Origin: Caenimonas koreensis DSM 17982
Lineage (GTDB): Bacteria; Pseudomonadota; Gammaproteobacteria; Burkholderiales; Burkholderiaceae_C
Assembly (NCBI RefSeq): GCF_009646335.1
Contig: NZ_WJBU01000005.1
Span: forward strand, 248,001 to 312,000
Length of the DNA stretch: 64,000 bases
Direction: 5' to 3'
The notes under the pieces were generated by a model that was not told the DNA's origin, searched no databases, and was given only the letters and a program-made list of their open reading frames with translations. Position numbers and translations under genes: made by a program. This document shows, piece after piece, positions 19,601 through 29,504 of this stretch (the stretch's first letter is position 1; the number at the start of each line of letters is the position of its first letter).

Positions 19601-20331
19601 TTGAGCGTGCCGAGATTCACCGCCTGGTCAGCCGGCGCCTGCAGCTCCATGCGGATGCCTTCAAGGCCGCGGCCCGTCATCTCGACCTTCTGGCCTGCCG
19701 CCAGCACGGTGGCACCGTTGGGCGCCTGCACAAGCGCGCTCGCGCCCGTGGAGAGTGTGGGCGCAATCAGCACGACATCACCGCTGCGCGCAATGATCTG
19801 GCCGGCCACCGCGAGTGCGCCACCACCAAAGCCGTCGCCAAACATCAGCCTGCCGGCCAGCGCATCGGCTTCGCTCATGCGCAAGGTCGATGCAGTGAAC
19901 CCGGCTGTGTCCACCACGGCACCCGCGCCAACGGTGATGCCCGAGGGGTTGACCAGCACGAGCTTGCCGTTGGAGCTCAGCGTGCCGAAGATCGCTGACG
20001 GGTTATTGCCGACGACGCGGTTGATCGAGGTGCTGGAGGCAGACGGCTGGTTGAACTGCGTCAGCGTGCCGGCCGGCACCGAGAAGCTCTGCCAGTTGAT
20101 CACGGAGCGGTTCGTGCCCGCTGCGTTCTGTGTGTTGATGAAAAGCGAGGTGCCCTGCTGCTGGATCGTTGCCTGCCCGGCAATCACCTGTGCGCCTGTG
20201 GGTTGCGCGTGCGCCCTGCTCGCGGCCATGAAGACGGCAGCAATGGCCAGTGCCAGCGCTGCGGGCCTGAAACCCGCCACCGCGGGGCTCGCGGCGGGGG
20301 TGAATGAGGAGAATGCGGCAGGCTTTTTCAC
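13642..20331 (-). CDS. Filamentous-haemagglutinin-type large exoprotein (two-partner secretion substrate) with Pro-Thr repeat stalk
   Basis: 2229 residues from GTG 20331, chosen because GGAAGAG lies 7 bases upstream and it gives a standard signal peptide ([10 protein letters not shown]... ending SRAHAQ). An in-frame frame continues to 20511 but adds unrelated residues. After the signal comes a TPS secretion domain: [46 protein letters not shown] and [10 protein letters not shown] (an NPNGI-like motif). Then about 1700 residues of Gly/Ser/Thr/Asn-rich beta-helix repeats follow, then about 220 residues of PTPAPTPS repeats, and a 64-residue C-terminal module ending NLTCPR. The mature chain appears to have only that one Cys. 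No TpsB transporter gene is in the window. Probable role: surface adhesin or biofilm matrix protein. It is a single gene with a separate upstream region. Confidence 0.87.
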   Translation of the reverse strand: MKKPAAFSSFTPAASPAVAGFRPAALALAIAAVFMAASRAHAQPTGAQVIAGQATIQQQGTSLFINTQNAAGTNRSVINWQSFSVPAGTLTQFNQPSASSTSINRVVGNNPSAIFGTLSSNGKLVLVNPSGITVGAGAVVDTAGFTASTLRMSEADALAGRLMFGDGFGGGALAVAGQIIARSGDVVLIAPTLSTGASALVQAPNGATVLAAGQKVEMTGRGLEGIRMELQAPADQAVNLGTLKGDAVAIFAGQLKHSGLIQASGVSTEGGKVVLKGADTADISGRIVATHGALGGSVQASANKVMLRSGAVIDVSGAAGGGEALIGGGWQGHDARVANAQTTTAETGSTILANATQSGNGGTVVVWSDKDTRVGSRIEARGGAQGGDGGKVETSGKEDLVFRASVDVGAPHGKAGSLLLDPQDIIITNGGGGADDAALGNDTLAGANVGGAYTPVTPPDATISQAALQSFNGSVTLQASRDIKINDLTSDTLNLSGEFMGNTFTLIAGRDIRMADVNDRIVTNGADVALTATTGSINIGGVRSNGGKVTMDAGDTLVVREIVSTQSAGAGGNIKLTSAGYMSLGGGNIDARGYTASNTGNVTLKGDTIAMQSGKTIYARELELEAKNGIGDGATGPLAFDAERVNANNSSSGHVLLSYTGTGANGTIVADPSALGYGLRNSATGGNISLDAPNASVTVIAPVMASGGNISLTNNAGGISISGATINANGGNIVLDASGPGSTNAIEVVGYGATPGEVLTNGSGSVTLNGVLASGGSLYSAGVLIDGSTVSAGTGGITVTGRSEVPWTTNGTRISGNATVQATGDVRVEGRVNTAAGTSSTGTSIISGSTVKSTGGNATVIGAYNNASSPDGIGLFVGGKVHSGPNGQVSLNGSATVGNSSGNGVVLDSTADIFGGNTGVSVIGSTSSSTTATALIATSVNGAVKAPGPVAITGTIAAPSASNSMGVWVNGGSVTTTGSGTITVTGSGVPAPAPASNYDVYIAGLTMRSGGDQITLIGDRMSILSLVDSGAGTTTIKPFTASRAILVGSGSEASNLTLNNSEINNVKAGVLVIGAPGNTGGITQSGPLTLTPGNIGTLSLVSGYNVDVTGTINAGATNVSVLSGNVISVPGNISGGNIYLEAKTPSNGQLNVSGAVSGSNISLTADNMDLSGAADSIDAGAGRITIQPTTVGRNVELGSEEFFFAPGTALQLKSSEVLTLKAGTVQVGTTAIVGDIYIGEPIKPNLGTSGTLSLQAGGEIEQYDPGSITAPKLFVRSLANVDLSVASGNLIGEVAAVVGNGATSNHNFKLYSSGNLLVGTVDGQSGISVNGDASGYVPATPDGVISLTSAGSLTQTTAGLLGGKAVYAEGSSVQLTANNPTGMLAGRATGSSAGESFAYKSTNGIHLTTVPVSTATMNGGGAATFSGIAATDVSDPVAITLTAPMIGQDNDAPAVASTALMLNVGPAGGVALNNASNEVATVGTSGSTLNFFKFQNAADLAVGYGGNGIKTSTDVSISAAGDLTVNEPITSNSIKLTSNGGNGNVLVAAGLDAGTGANTISATGGIEFAGTFNVAGGLPTSLTASGSGSASITAGTVGWSTNVTSTNATRLSADGGTLEATTSITVPDLAMYGSASTIKGAGDITVTNYFDTNGGTLSGTGKLTLDSTATADLWGNLNVSRLWVNKGSIFQFGNGQVSFQSGGSLSNAGTYEISNDNGLSGAAGTITNSGIFRKVETQIVGASQPGNRVAGTNSQPALLGSGTSVIDVGTFTNTSTGVVDVQAGTLQFGSPPGTSPFTSNPGTISIASGATLDNSNTSLDSSGLIEGSGTLKLGSGTLDNSGHIKPGGLGTVGTLFVEAAAVNLNAGTGLYVDIDSTTSYDVLSVTGQVNISASASVNVTAAPGLNPGDQFDVIQSNLAMGGSAPPVAGYDVSFATSPAAGSLRLAVPTPAPTPTPTPSPTPSPSPTPSPSPTPSPSPTPTPAPTPSPTPAPTPSPTPAPTPSPTPAPTPSPTPAPTPSPTPAPTPSPTPAPTPSPTPAPTPSPTPAPTPSPTPAPTPSPTPAPTPSPTPAPTPAPTPAPTPSPTPAPTPTPAPTPSPTPAPTPSPTPAPTPSPSPAPTPSPTPAPTPSPTPAPTPAPTPPPTPAPTPAPTPTPTPAPAPTPAPTPAPATSRLDNVLDALESGRRGDISAALAELDESQVSTFLNLLVTEDEKQKKGQDAVVQNLTCPR
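13827..14490 (-). repeat. Coding tandem-repeat array for Pro-Thr-Pro-Ala/Ser stalk
   Basis: About 660 bases of imperfect 6-, 12- and 24-base units, reading on the plus strand as variations of GGCGTCGGTGCCGGAGTC. In the gene frame they encode [16 protein letters not shown] without interruption. The array joins the beta-helix body of the exoprotein to its short C-terminal module. Third-position variation shows the array is old enough to have diverged, but copy number could still change by slippage. Confidence 0.95.
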
Positions 20332-20478
20332 GAACGGTCTCTTCCGGGGGAAAACGTCCCGCAGCACGCTCTTTTTGCCGTGCCGTGACGATGTATACGA
20401 AGGGGCTATTTCGACCCTATCACAGCAATACGACGGCTCGCAAGGCGTGGATGCGTCAAAACTCGCCGACCCGGACAT

Positions 20479-20504
20479 ACGACGCACTTGCACGACGCAC
20501 TTGC
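20479..20504. repeat. Two-copy 13-base tandem repeat
   Basis: ACGACGCACTTGC occurs twice head to tail (20479-20491 and 20492-20504) in the 243-base gap between the exoprotein and pepP genes. It has no open frame of its own. The rest of this gap holds the presumed exoprotein promoter, which I could not place with confidence. Confidence 0.8.
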
Positions 20505-20545
20505 GCCGCACTGCGTTCGCCCGCTGCGTGCCGGCGAGCGAAATT

Positions 20546-20587
20546 CAGGCCGGCATAGCTCAGGCCCGCATAGCTCAGGCCCGCATG
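20546..20587. repeat. Three-copy 15-base tandem repeat over the end of pepP
   Basis: CAGGCCsGCATAGCT-type units run from about 20546 to 20587. The first two match except for one base, and the third forms the last codons and stop of pepP (stop at 20575-20577 on the minus strand). The array looks like a local duplication of the pepP 3' end into the intergenic gap. Confidence 0.75.
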
Positions 20588-21963
20588 AGGGCTTCGATCT
20601 CGTCTGCCTTGACCGGCACGCCGCGAGACATCAGCTCGCAACCATCGCTTGTCACCGCTGCGTCATCCTCGATGCGAATGCCGATGTTGTGGAACTGCTG
20701 CGGCACACCTTGCGCAGGCCGCACGTAGATGCCCGGCTCGATGGTGAGCACCATGCCCGCGCGCAGGATGCGGCTCGGCCGGTTCTTGATCACCTCACCC
20801 GACAGGGGGTCCTTGCGTTCGCTCACCGAACCGAGTTCAGACGGCTCGACGTAGCTGCCGCAATCGTGCACGTCCATGCCGAGCCAGTGGCCCGTGCGGT
20901 GCATGTAGAACTGGAAGTACGCGCGCTTTTCGATCACGTCGTCAAGCGTGCCCACCTTGTTTTTATCAAGCAGGCCCACATCGAGCATGCCCTGCGCGAG
21001 CACTTTCACCGTGGCGTCATGCGGGTCGTTGAAGCGTGCGCCGGCCTTCGTCGCATCAATGGCTGCCTGCTGCGAAGCAAGCACCAGGTCGTACAGCGTG
21101 CGTTGCGGGCCTGTGAACTTGCCGTTGGCCGGAAAGGTGCGAGTAATGTCGCTCGCGTAGCCGTCGAGTTCGCAGCCGGCGTCGATCAGCACCAGCTCGC
21201 CGTCGCGCACCGGCGCCGCGTCGGCGCGGTAGTGCAGCACGCACGCATTGGCGCCCGCCGCGACGATCGCGCCGTACGCCGAATACTGTGAGCCGCCTTC
21301 GCGGAATTCATGCAGCAGCTCCGCATCGAGGTGATATTCGCGCACCTCTTTGCCCGCACGCAGCATGCGAGCGGACTGCTTCATCGCGCGGATGTGGCCG
21401 CGTGCGCTGATCTGCGCGGCGCGCCGCATGATGTCGAGCTCGCTCGCGTCCTTGACGAGGCGCATTTCATCGAGCACGGCGCACAGGTCGCGTTGCTGCT
21501 CCGGGCACAGCGCGCCGTAGCGAACGCGTGCACGCACCTTGTTCAGCCAGCCGCCCACGCGCGCTTCCAGGCCCTCGTGAATCGCGAACGGGTACCAGAC
21601 GGCGTCGCGGTTTTCCAGCAGCTGCGGCATCAGCGCGTCGAGCTCGTCGATCGAATGCGCGGCATCGACACCGAGCGTGGCAGGCGCGGCCTGTGGCCCC
21701 AGTCGAAAGCCGTCCCAGATCTCGCGCTCCAGGTCCTTCGGTGCGCAAAACAGCGTGCTCTTGCCGTCGCCCGTGATCACCAGCGTGGTGTGCGGCTCGG
21801 TGAAGCCCGTGAGGTAGTAGAAGTAACTGTCGTGCCGGTAGATGTAGTCGCTGTCGCGGTTGCGCGGGCGCTCCGGCGCGGTGGGGATGATGGCGATGCC
21901 GTTCTTGCCGATTTGTCCAGCGACGCGGGCGCGGCGCTGCGCGTAGTTGCTTTGCGATGTCAT
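20575..21963 (-). CDS. pepP: Xaa-Pro aminopeptidase
   Basis: 462 residues, a metallopeptidase of family M24 that removes N-terminal residues preceding proline from peptides in the cytoplasm. The N-terminal domain has SDYIYRHDSYFYYLTGFTEP. The catalytic pita-bread domain holds the five metal ligands in order: LIDAGCELDGYASDITRTF (two Asp), HRTGHWLGMDVHD (His), VLTIEPGIY (Glu) and IGIRIEDDAAVT (Glu). Length fits the family (about 440-460). ATG 21963 is chosen; an in-frame extension upstream overlaps murU and lacks family similarity. It lies 10 bases after murU, so murU and pepP are probably cotranscribed with speD ahead of them. Confidence 0.96.
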   Translation of the reverse strand: MTSQSNYAQRRARVAGQIGKNGIAIIPTAPERPRNRDSDYIYRHDSYFYYLTGFTEPHTTLVITGDGKSTLFCAPKDLEREIWDGFRLGPQAAPATLGVDAAHSIDELDALMPQLLENRDAVWYPFAIHEGLEARVGGWLNKVRARVRYGALCPEQQRDLCAVLDEMRLVKDASELDIMRRAAQISARGHIRAMKQSARMLRAGKEVREYHLDAELLHEFREGGSQYSAYGAIVAAGANACVLHYRADAAPVRDGELVLIDAGCELDGYASDITRTFPANGKFTGPQRTLYDLVLASQQAAIDATKAGARFNDPHDATVKVLAQGMLDVGLLDKNKVGTLDDVIEKRAYFQFYMHRTGHWLGMDVHDCGSYVEPSELGSVSERKDPLSGEVIKNRPSRILRAGMVLTIEPGIYVRPAQGVPQQFHNIGIRIEDDAAVTSDGCELMSRGVPVKADEIEALMRA

Positions 21964-21973
21964 GGTCGTCTTT

Positions 21974-22684
21974 TCAGGTTCTGCTCGTGGGTGACAAGCT
22001 TTCCAGTTGTTGCGGCGTGCCAAGGTTGTGCCATTCGCCGCGCCAGGGCTCGACGCTGATGCGCCGGTCCCGCATTCTCTCAAACAGCAACGGCCCGAGC
22101 GCCGCGCGCTGGCCGTACGGAATATGCGCACACAGCTCGCGGCGCATCAGCGCGAAGTTGGCGTACGTCCATGTGTTGCCATCGGGGCCGGCCGAGTCCG
22201 CCAGGCCAAGACCATCAGCGCCGATGCCGAAGTCGCCCTTGGTGTGAAACGGCGGATTGGGCACCAGCCACAAGTGCGCGAGCCGCCCGCTCTCGTCGAA
22301 TCGCGCCTTGGCCTTCGCGTCGAAGACAAAGCCCGGCGCGTAGATGTCGGCTGAGACGATCCAGAACGACTCCGCCAGCAGCGGCAGCGCCTTCGCAATG
22401 CCGCCCGCAGTCTCGAGTGCGCCGCCGTGGTCGCGCCCTTCCATCGAATAGAGCAGCTCCACGCCCCAGCGCGAGCCATCGCCGAGCGCGGCGGGAATCT
22501 GCTCTTCCAGCCACGCCGTGTTGATCACGATCTGCTTCACGCCACTGGCCGCAAGTGCTTCGATATGCCACACGATGAGCGGTTTGCCGCGCACTTGCAG
22601 CAGCGGTTTGGGGCAGGTGTCCGTCAAGGGGCGCATCCGCTCGCCGCGCCCTGCCGCGAGGATCATGGCCTGTGCTGCGCTCAT
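21974..22684 (-). CDS. murU: MurU-type nucleotidyltransferase (N-acetylmuramate alpha-1-phosphate uridylyltransferase)
   Basis: 236 residues with the nucleotidyltransferase signature MILAAGRGERMRPLTD followed by CPKPLLQVRGKPLI. The acidic metal site SADIYAPG and the C-terminal WRGEWHNLGTPQQL fit MurU. MurU makes UDP-MurNAc from MurNAc-1-phosphate in the cell-wall recycling route that bypasses de novo MurA/MurB synthesis. Its usual partner kinase AmgK is often adjacent, but is not in this window. ATG 22684 gives a start right before the conserved loop and overlaps the speD stop as ATGA, indicating coupling. A general sugar-1-phosphate nucleotidyltransferase role is the alternative. Confidence 0.85.
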   Translation of the reverse strand: MSAAQAMILAAGRGERMRPLTDTCPKPLLQVRGKPLIVWHIEALAASGVKQIVINTAWLEEQIPAALGDGSRWGVELLYSMEGRDHGGALETAGGIAKALPLLAESFWIVSADIYAPGFVFDAKAKARFDESGRLAHLWLVPNPPFHTKGDFGIGADGLGLADSAGPDGNTWTYANFALMRRELCAHIPYGQRAALGPLLFERMRDRRISVEPWRGEWHNLGTPQQLESLSPTSRT

Positions 22685-23106
22685 GCCTGGCCGTCGCCCC
22701 GGTCGAGCGAGCGCTGCTCCGTCCATTCAGGCTGGAAGCGCTCGATCATCGTTGCCATCAGTGTGCGTGCTTTCAAAGAATGGTCACCGCCGAAATTGCA
22801 GACGTACACATCGACGGTGACGGCGCGCTGCTCGGGCCAGGTGTGCAGGCACACGTGCGACTCAGCGAGCAGCACCGTGGCCGTCACGCCGCCGGGGCCG
22901 CGCGGTGTGGCGGGAAATGTGTGGAAAAGCTGATTTACCGCCTGCAGGCCCGACGCCTCCACAGCTTTGACGCACCACTCGCCCAGGCGCGACGCGTCGG
23001 TCAGCCAAGCGGCTTCGCAGTGGCACTGGTAGAGGTCGGCGGTGAGGTGCAGCCCTTGCATGGCGCCACTGTAGACGATCACTGTTGCGCGCAAAGTAAA
23101 ATCCAT
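22681..23106 (-). CDS. speD: S-adenosylmethionine decarboxylase proenzyme
   Basis: 141 residues of the short bacterial pyruvoyl-dependent type. It decarboxylates SAM to supply the aminopropyl donor for spermidine synthesis. The self-cleavage motif [14 protein letters not shown] is present; cleavage between Glu82 and Ser83 would create the pyruvoyl group, and His84 and the following Cys86 are the conserved processing/catalytic residues. I keep the ATG at 23106 because a very strong GGGGGGAA Shine-Dalgarno precedes it. ATG 23061 ([13 protein letters not shown]) also starts a family-like protein but has a weak site. The stop overlaps murU. No soluble speE is nearby; the membrane aminopropyltransferase at 10513-12054 is the only partner in the window. 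It is divergent from tkt. Confidence 0.95.
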   Translation of the reverse strand: MDFTLRATVIVYSGAMQGLHLTADLYQCHCEAAWLTDASRLGEWCVKAVEASGLQAVNQLFHTFPATPRGPGGVTATVLLAESHVCLHTWPEQRAVTVDVYVCNFGGDHSLKARTLMATMIERFQPEWTEQRSLDRGDGQA

Positions 23107-23140
23107 GGTTCCCCCCGATCACCCCTGGAGCGCAGCCTCG

Positions 23141-25236
23141 ATGGCCAAAGACACTTCCATGGCGCATGCCGCCACCAACATGGCCAACGCGATTCGCGCG
23201 CTTTCAATGGATGCGGTGCAAGCCGCCAATTCCGGCCACCCGGGCGCACCCATGGGCATGGCGGACATCGCTGTGGCTCTATGGGGCCGGCACCTGCGCC
23301 ACAACCCCCGCAACCCGCACTGGGCTGACCGCGACCGCTTCGTGCTGTCGAACGGCCATGGCTCGATGCTGATTTACGCGCTGCTGCACCTCACCGGCTA
23401 CGACTTGCCGATGAGCGAGCTGCGCAACTTCCGCCAGCTGCACAGCAAGACGGCGGGCCACCCGGAAGTCGGCGTCACGCCCGGCGTTGAAACCACCACC
23501 GGCCCGCTCGGCCAGGGCATCACGAACGCCGTCGGCATGGCGCTGGCCGAAAAGCTCCTCGCCGCCGAATTCAATCGCGACGGCCACACGGTGGTTGATC
23601 ACCGCACGTATGTTTTCCTGGGCGACGGTTGCCTGATGGAAGGCATCAGCCACGAAGCCTGCGCATTGGCTGGCGCGTGGAAGCTCGGCAAGCTGATCGC
23701 CGTGTACGACGACAACGGCATCTCCATCGACGGGCAAGTCGCGCCCTGGTTCATCGATGACACGCCCGCCCGCTTCCGCGCCTATGGCTGGAACGTGATC
23801 GGCCCCATCGACGGCCACGATGTAGACGCACTCGACCGCGCAATTGCCGATGCGCGCATGGGCACCGAGAAGCCAACGCTGATCGTCGCCAAGACACAGA
23901 TCGGCAAGGGCAGCCCGAACCGCGCCAACACCTCCAAGGCACACGGCGAAGCGCTGGGCCTGGAAGAAGTCAAGCTCACGCGTGAAGCGATTGGCTGGCC
24001 GCACGAGCCGTTCGTGGTGCCGGCTGAGGTCTATCGCGAATGGGACGCGAAGGACAAGGGCGCTGCGGTCGAAGCCGAATGGAACAAGCGCTTTGCCGCC
24101 TACCGCAAGGCGCATCCTGAGCTCGCCGCTGAATTCGAGCGCCGCATGAAGGGCGAGTTGCCCAAGAACTTCGCGCAAGTCGCGTTCGATGCCGCCGTGA
24201 GCGCACAGGCCAAGGCTGAGACAGTCGCGTCGCGCAAGGCGTCGCAAATTGCGCTGGAGGCATTCACCGCAGCGCTGCCCGAAATGCTCGGCGGCTCGGC
24301 TGACCTCACGGGCTCGAACCTCACGAATACGAAATCGACAGCGCCCTTGCGCTTCGACCTGGCAGGAGAGGTTGTGCGTTCAGCGATGAGCGTTGAGCGT
24401 AAAGACAACGCCCAACCCTCAACGCCCAACGCCCAACCTTCAATAGGCCGCCACATCAACTACGGCGTGCGTGAATTCGGCATGGCGGCTGTGATGAACG
24501 GCGTTGCGCTGCATGGCGGCTACATCCCGTACGGCGGCACCTTCCTCACGTTCAGCGACTACAGCCGCAACGCGATCCGCATGGCGGCGCTGATGAAAAA
24601 GCGCGTGATCCACGTCTTCACGCACGACTCGATTGGCCTGGGCGAAGACGGCCCCACGCACCAGTCGATCGAACATGCGGCCAGCCTGCGCCTGATTCCA
24701 AACCTGGATGTGTGGCGTCCGTGCGATACGGCAGAGACAGCGGTTGCATGGGCTGTCGCGCTGCAAAACGCCAACCGCCCCACAGCGCTGCTGCTCTCGC
24801 GCCAGAACCTGCCCTACGCGCCGAAGTCTGGCCTTGATGAAATCACCAAGGGCGCCTACGTGCTCGCCGAGCCCAGCGAAGTCGGCGTGAAGAAGAAGCT
24901 GCAAGCCGTGATCATCGCGACCGGCTCTGAAGTGCAGCTCGCGTTGAAGGCGCAAGAGCAACTCGCAGCGGACGGTATCGCTGTGCGCGTGGTGTCGATG
25001 CCGAGCACGACGGCGTTTGATCGCCAGAGCGCGGCATACAAGTCGAGCGTGCTGCCGCAAGGCGTGCCGCGCATCGCCGTTGAAATGGGCGTGACCGACG
25101 GCTGGTGGAAGTACGGCTGCGCCGCAGTCGTTGGCATCGACACGTATGGCGAGTCGGCACCGGCGAATGTGCTGTTCAAGCTGTTCGGGTTCACGCCGGA
25201 GAATGTGGCGGATACGGTGCGGGTGGTGCTCGCGAA

Positions 25237-25240
<4 letters not shown>
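23141..25240 (+). CDS. tkt: Transketolase
   Basis: 699 residues from ATG 23141 (GGAG upstream). Thiamine-diphosphate enzyme that moves two-carbon ketol units between sugar phosphates in the pentose phosphate pathway and Calvin-type cycles. Visible blocks: [56 protein letters not shown], the ThDP motif [39 protein letters not shown], the [11 protein letters not shown] pyrimidine-binding part, and [15 protein letters not shown]. An insertion near residues 410-440 ([20 protein letters not shown]) is encoded by a minisatellite-like stretch at 24384-24446. Gene order tkt, unknown, gap is on one strand; the stop overlaps the next gene as ATGA. Confidence 0.97.
24384..24446 (+). repeat. Minisatellite-like insertion inside tkt
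   Basis: CAACGCCCAA recurs at 24406, 24420 and, with overlap, 24427-24437, preceded by GAGCGTTGAGCG-like sequence. It remains in frame and encodes a low-complexity loop just before the conserved [10 protein letters not shown] block of transketolase. The composition differs from the surrounding codons. I have the impression that similar CAACGC/GCGTTG stretches occur between genes in related bacteria (recollection, not checked). Confidence 0.7.
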
Positions 25241-27245
<2,005 letters not shown>

Positions 27246-27258
27246 AGCTCGAAAAAAT

Positions 27259-27288
27259 CCCCGCGGCTCCCTGGGGGATGCCGCGGGG
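27259..27288 (-). terminator. Rho-independent terminator for the minus-strand sigma-factor operon
   Basis: A 9-base GC stem (27259-27267 with 27280-27288) with a 12-base loop. On the minus strand it is followed by ATTTTTTC, a proper U-tract; on the plus strand no T-run follows. It lies 43 bases past the stop of the exported protein gene at 27331, so it mainly ends that operon, while also giving a 3' hairpin to the gap message. Confidence 0.85.
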
Positions 27289-27330
27289 CGAAAGATCCCC
27301 TGCAACAGGGGGTCTGGAGAGCGGTGGCGT

Positions 27331-28332
27331 TCAGCGCTTGCCGGCTGACGACGGCGGCAACGGTATGGTGAACGTCGGTGGCGACACTTTCGTGAAATCG
27401 GCCGGCACGCGAAAAAGCTGCGCATCGGGCTCACCCCGCGTGACGTTCTGCACGCGGTAGTTTTCTTCACCGGCCAGCGGGTCGGCATCGCGCGAGCGCA
27501 GCGTGATGCCCAGCTCCGGCGAGTTCCACGTTTCATTGACGATCACGATCGGCCGCTCATTGCCGATGCGGCCCGCCTCGATCGTCCATGTGGTGCGCTT
27601 GCCGTCGGCGCGCAGGCCCTCCACGGCGTCTGCGGGCAAGATCGTCACCACGCCCACGCCACGCGGGCCGGGCAGCCGCATCGGGAACGGCATGGGCGGC
27701 GGCGCAAACATGCGTGGCGGCGGCGGCCCATCGCCCATCGCGCCGGGGATGGCGATGCGCACCGGCTCCGGCTGCGAGGAGGCGGGGTCAGGCGGTGGCG
27801 CAGCGGCCGGCGCCTTGCCCGGGCGCAGGCGCTCGCGCAGGTCCCGCCCCAGGCCGAGCAGGCGCTCGAGCATCGTCGCTGACGGCTCGGTGTCGGCGCC
27901 GCCGCCCGTGCGGCGCGGCGCATCGAGGCGAACGGCGCGCTTGCCCTCCAGGTCGAGCATCCAGCTCTCGTGGGCGACCGGGTCGCGCACAAAGACATTG
28001 CGGCGCCCACCCGGGCCCATCACCTCCTGGCGCGTGCGGCCCTGACCATCGCGGCACTGGCGCGACGCCTGCCGCTGCACGATGCGGTTGCCGTCCACGA
28101 GCGACTGCACGCTTTCATGCACTGCGTCCGCGCAGTACGGCGCGTTCTGCACGACGCGCTCGCGCTCGAGCTGTGCGCCGGCCATGAAGAGCATGTCGTG
28201 GCGCATCGGCCCGCCCAGCATTTGTACCTGCGAATCGACAGGAGTCTGCGCCTGCGTGGCAGCGGCGCAGAGCAGCGTGACGGCCGCTGCGGTGCCGCGC
28301 CAGAGGGTGTGGTGGGGGTGTGTCTTTGTCAT
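27331..28332 (-). CDS. Exported protein of unknown function in the ECF sigma-factor operon
   Basis: 333 residues with a signal peptide (TLWRGTAAAVTLLCAAATQAQ). ATG 28332 is chosen because AAGGAG lies 6 bases upstream; an ATG at 28350 overlaps the anti-sigma stop but lacks such a site. Residues about 95-135 include RQEVMGPGGRRNVFVRDPVAHESWML. A Pro-rich central linker (about 160-215, with APPPMPFPMRLPGPRG) is followed by a beta-rich domain containing TTWTIEAGRIGNERPIVIVN and ELGITLRSRDADP. I know no family name. It is the third gene after the sigma and anti-sigma genes, so it may be a sensed or regulated envelope protein. A terminator follows at 27259-27288. Confidence 0.82.
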   Translation of the reverse strand: MTKTHPHHTLWRGTAAAVTLLCAAATQAQTPVDSQVQMLGGPMRHDMLFMAGAQLERERVVQNAPYCADAVHESVQSLVDGNRIVQRQASRQCRDGQGRTRQEVMGPGGRRNVFVRDPVAHESWMLDLEGKRAVRLDAPRRTGGGADTEPSATMLERLLGLGRDLRERLRPGKAPAAAPPPDPASSQPEPVRIAIPGAMGDGPPPPRMFAPPPMPFPMRLPGPRGVGVVTILPADAVEGLRADGKRTTWTIEAGRIGNERPIVIVNETWNSPELGITLRSRDADPLAGEENYRVQNVTRGEPDAQLFRVPADFTKVSPPTFTIPLPPSSAGKR

Positions 28333-28346
28333 GGCGGTCTCCTTCA

Positions 28347-28832
28347 TCACTGCATCACGCGCACGGCCAGCACGGCGCCGCCGTCCTGCACCAGCACCTG
28401 AGCGGGTGTACGCTCACCGGCGCGCGTGGGGTCATAGGGCAGGCCCAGGCCGACCAGCCGGGCTTGCGACATCTCGGTGGGCACCAGCCAGGCGGCGCCG
28501 GGCTGCGAAGCGTCGGCCGCGACAGCGACGAAGCTGCCTTCAGCAGCAGCTGGCACGCCCTGCACCGGATCGAGTGAATTCACCAGCAGCATCACGCACA
28601 GTGCGGCGCACGCCGTGCCCGCGAACGCCTTGCCAAAGACCGACCAGCCGAGCCAGGCGCCCAGACGTGAGGCAGGCCTCGCGGGTTTGCGCTGGCGGCT
28701 GTCCAGGGCGCGTTCGATGGCGGGCAGCAACGTCGCCGGTGGCGTATGCGCGTTCAGCTCGGCAGCGGCCAGCCTCATGGCATGGGCAAGCTGTGCAGGG
28801 GCAAATGGTGCCGGGGCAGGTGTGTCGTTCAT
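28347..28832 (-). CDS. Putative membrane anti-sigma factor
   Basis: 161 residues from ATG 28832, which overlaps the sigma-factor stop as ATGA. The N-terminal about 75 residues are cytoplasmic and helical (LAHAMRLAAAELNAHTPPAT, then LLPAIERALDSRQRK). One membrane segment is visible (GKAFAGTACAALCVMLLVNS, about residues 74-93), followed by a periplasmic domain (GAAWLVPTEMSQARLVGLGL). That layout and the position directly after an ECF sigma gene are standard for an anti-sigma factor. No zinc-binding HxxxCxxC motif is seen, so it is not of the ZAS class. Confidence 0.75.
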   Translation of the reverse strand: MNDTPAPAPFAPAQLAHAMRLAAAELNAHTPPATLLPAIERALDSRQRKPARPASRLGAWLGWSVFGKAFAGTACAALCVMLLVNSLDPVQGVPAAAEGSFVAVAADASQPGAAWLVPTEMSQARLVGLGLPYDPTRAGERTPAQVLVQDGGAVLAVRVMQ

Positions 28833-29419
28833 GTCAGTGCCTTCATGGCGGGGGCGAGCGCTTGCGCGAGGCGTTGCCGGCCGCGGTGCACGCGGGTGCG
28901 CAAGGTGTTCAGTTCGACGCCGGCGATTTGCGCGGCTTCGGCATAGGGGCGCTCCTGCAGGTCCACGAGCACGATGGCTTCGCGAAACCCGAGCGGCAAT
29001 TCGCGGATCGCCCGCCACAGTGCAGCCGTGTCCTGCGAGCGGGCGAGTTCGACTTCGGGCGCCGGCACATGCGTGTCGCCGTTGCGCTCGTGTGCCTCGT
29101 CGTCGTCTGCCACGTCGAACTCGAGTGAGGGCACTGATTCGCGCCAGCGGGCAAGCAGCCGGTGCCGTGCGATGCCGCACAGCCACGCGCGCAGCGGCCC
29201 GCGTGCCGGGTCGTAGGCGCCCGCACCCTCGGCGAGTTCAATGAATGCATCCTGCGTGGCGTCGGCCGACCACGCCGGGTTGCCGCACATGGCGAGCGCA
29301 AAGCGGTAGATCTCGCCCGCCTCGGCGCGGTAGACGAGGCCCAGCGCGTCGCGGTCCCCCGCTGCCACGCGGGCAACGAGTTCGGCACAGGGAGATAACG
29401 GGCGGGGGCCCCAGGGCAT
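28829..29419 (-). CDS. ECF-type RNA polymerase sigma factor
   Basis: 196 residues. Region 2 is visible in ALGLVYRAEAGEIYRFAL and ADATQDAFIELAEGAGAYDP (the WA/AT-x-DAF helix for -10 recognition), with PLRAWLCGIARHRLLARWR. Region 4 is visible as AIRELPLGFREAIVLVDLQE followed by the helix-turn-helix YAEAAQIAGVELNTLRTRVH. It redirects RNA polymerase to stress or envelope genes. A GGAAG Shine-Dalgarno precedes ATG 29419 by 8 bases. The next gene, coupled by ATGA, is the presumed anti-sigma factor. The ECF subgroup cannot be named from inspection. Confidence 0.92.
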   Translation of the reverse strand: MPWGPRPLSPCAELVARVAAGDRDALGLVYRAEAGEIYRFALAMCGNPAWSADATQDAFIELAEGAGAYDPARGPLRAWLCGIARHRLLARWRESVPSLEFDVADDDEAHERNGDTHVPAPEVELARSQDTAALWRAIRELPLGFREAIVLVDLQERPYAEAAQIAGVELNTLRTRVHRGRQRLAQALAPAMKALT

Positions 29420-29504
29420 CAGCTTGACTTCCAGACGGGTCGCCGGCGGCGCCCTTCCTTCTTATTGCGCCGGGACGCAGGAAAAGTTCCCGCCACGCGA
29501 AAAA

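Noticed and set aside
20332..20511. Upstream extension of the exoprotein to an earlier start
   Set aside because: The GTG at 20331 has a good Shine-Dalgarno and directly opens a signal peptide; the extra residues are Cys/Ser-rich and out of character.
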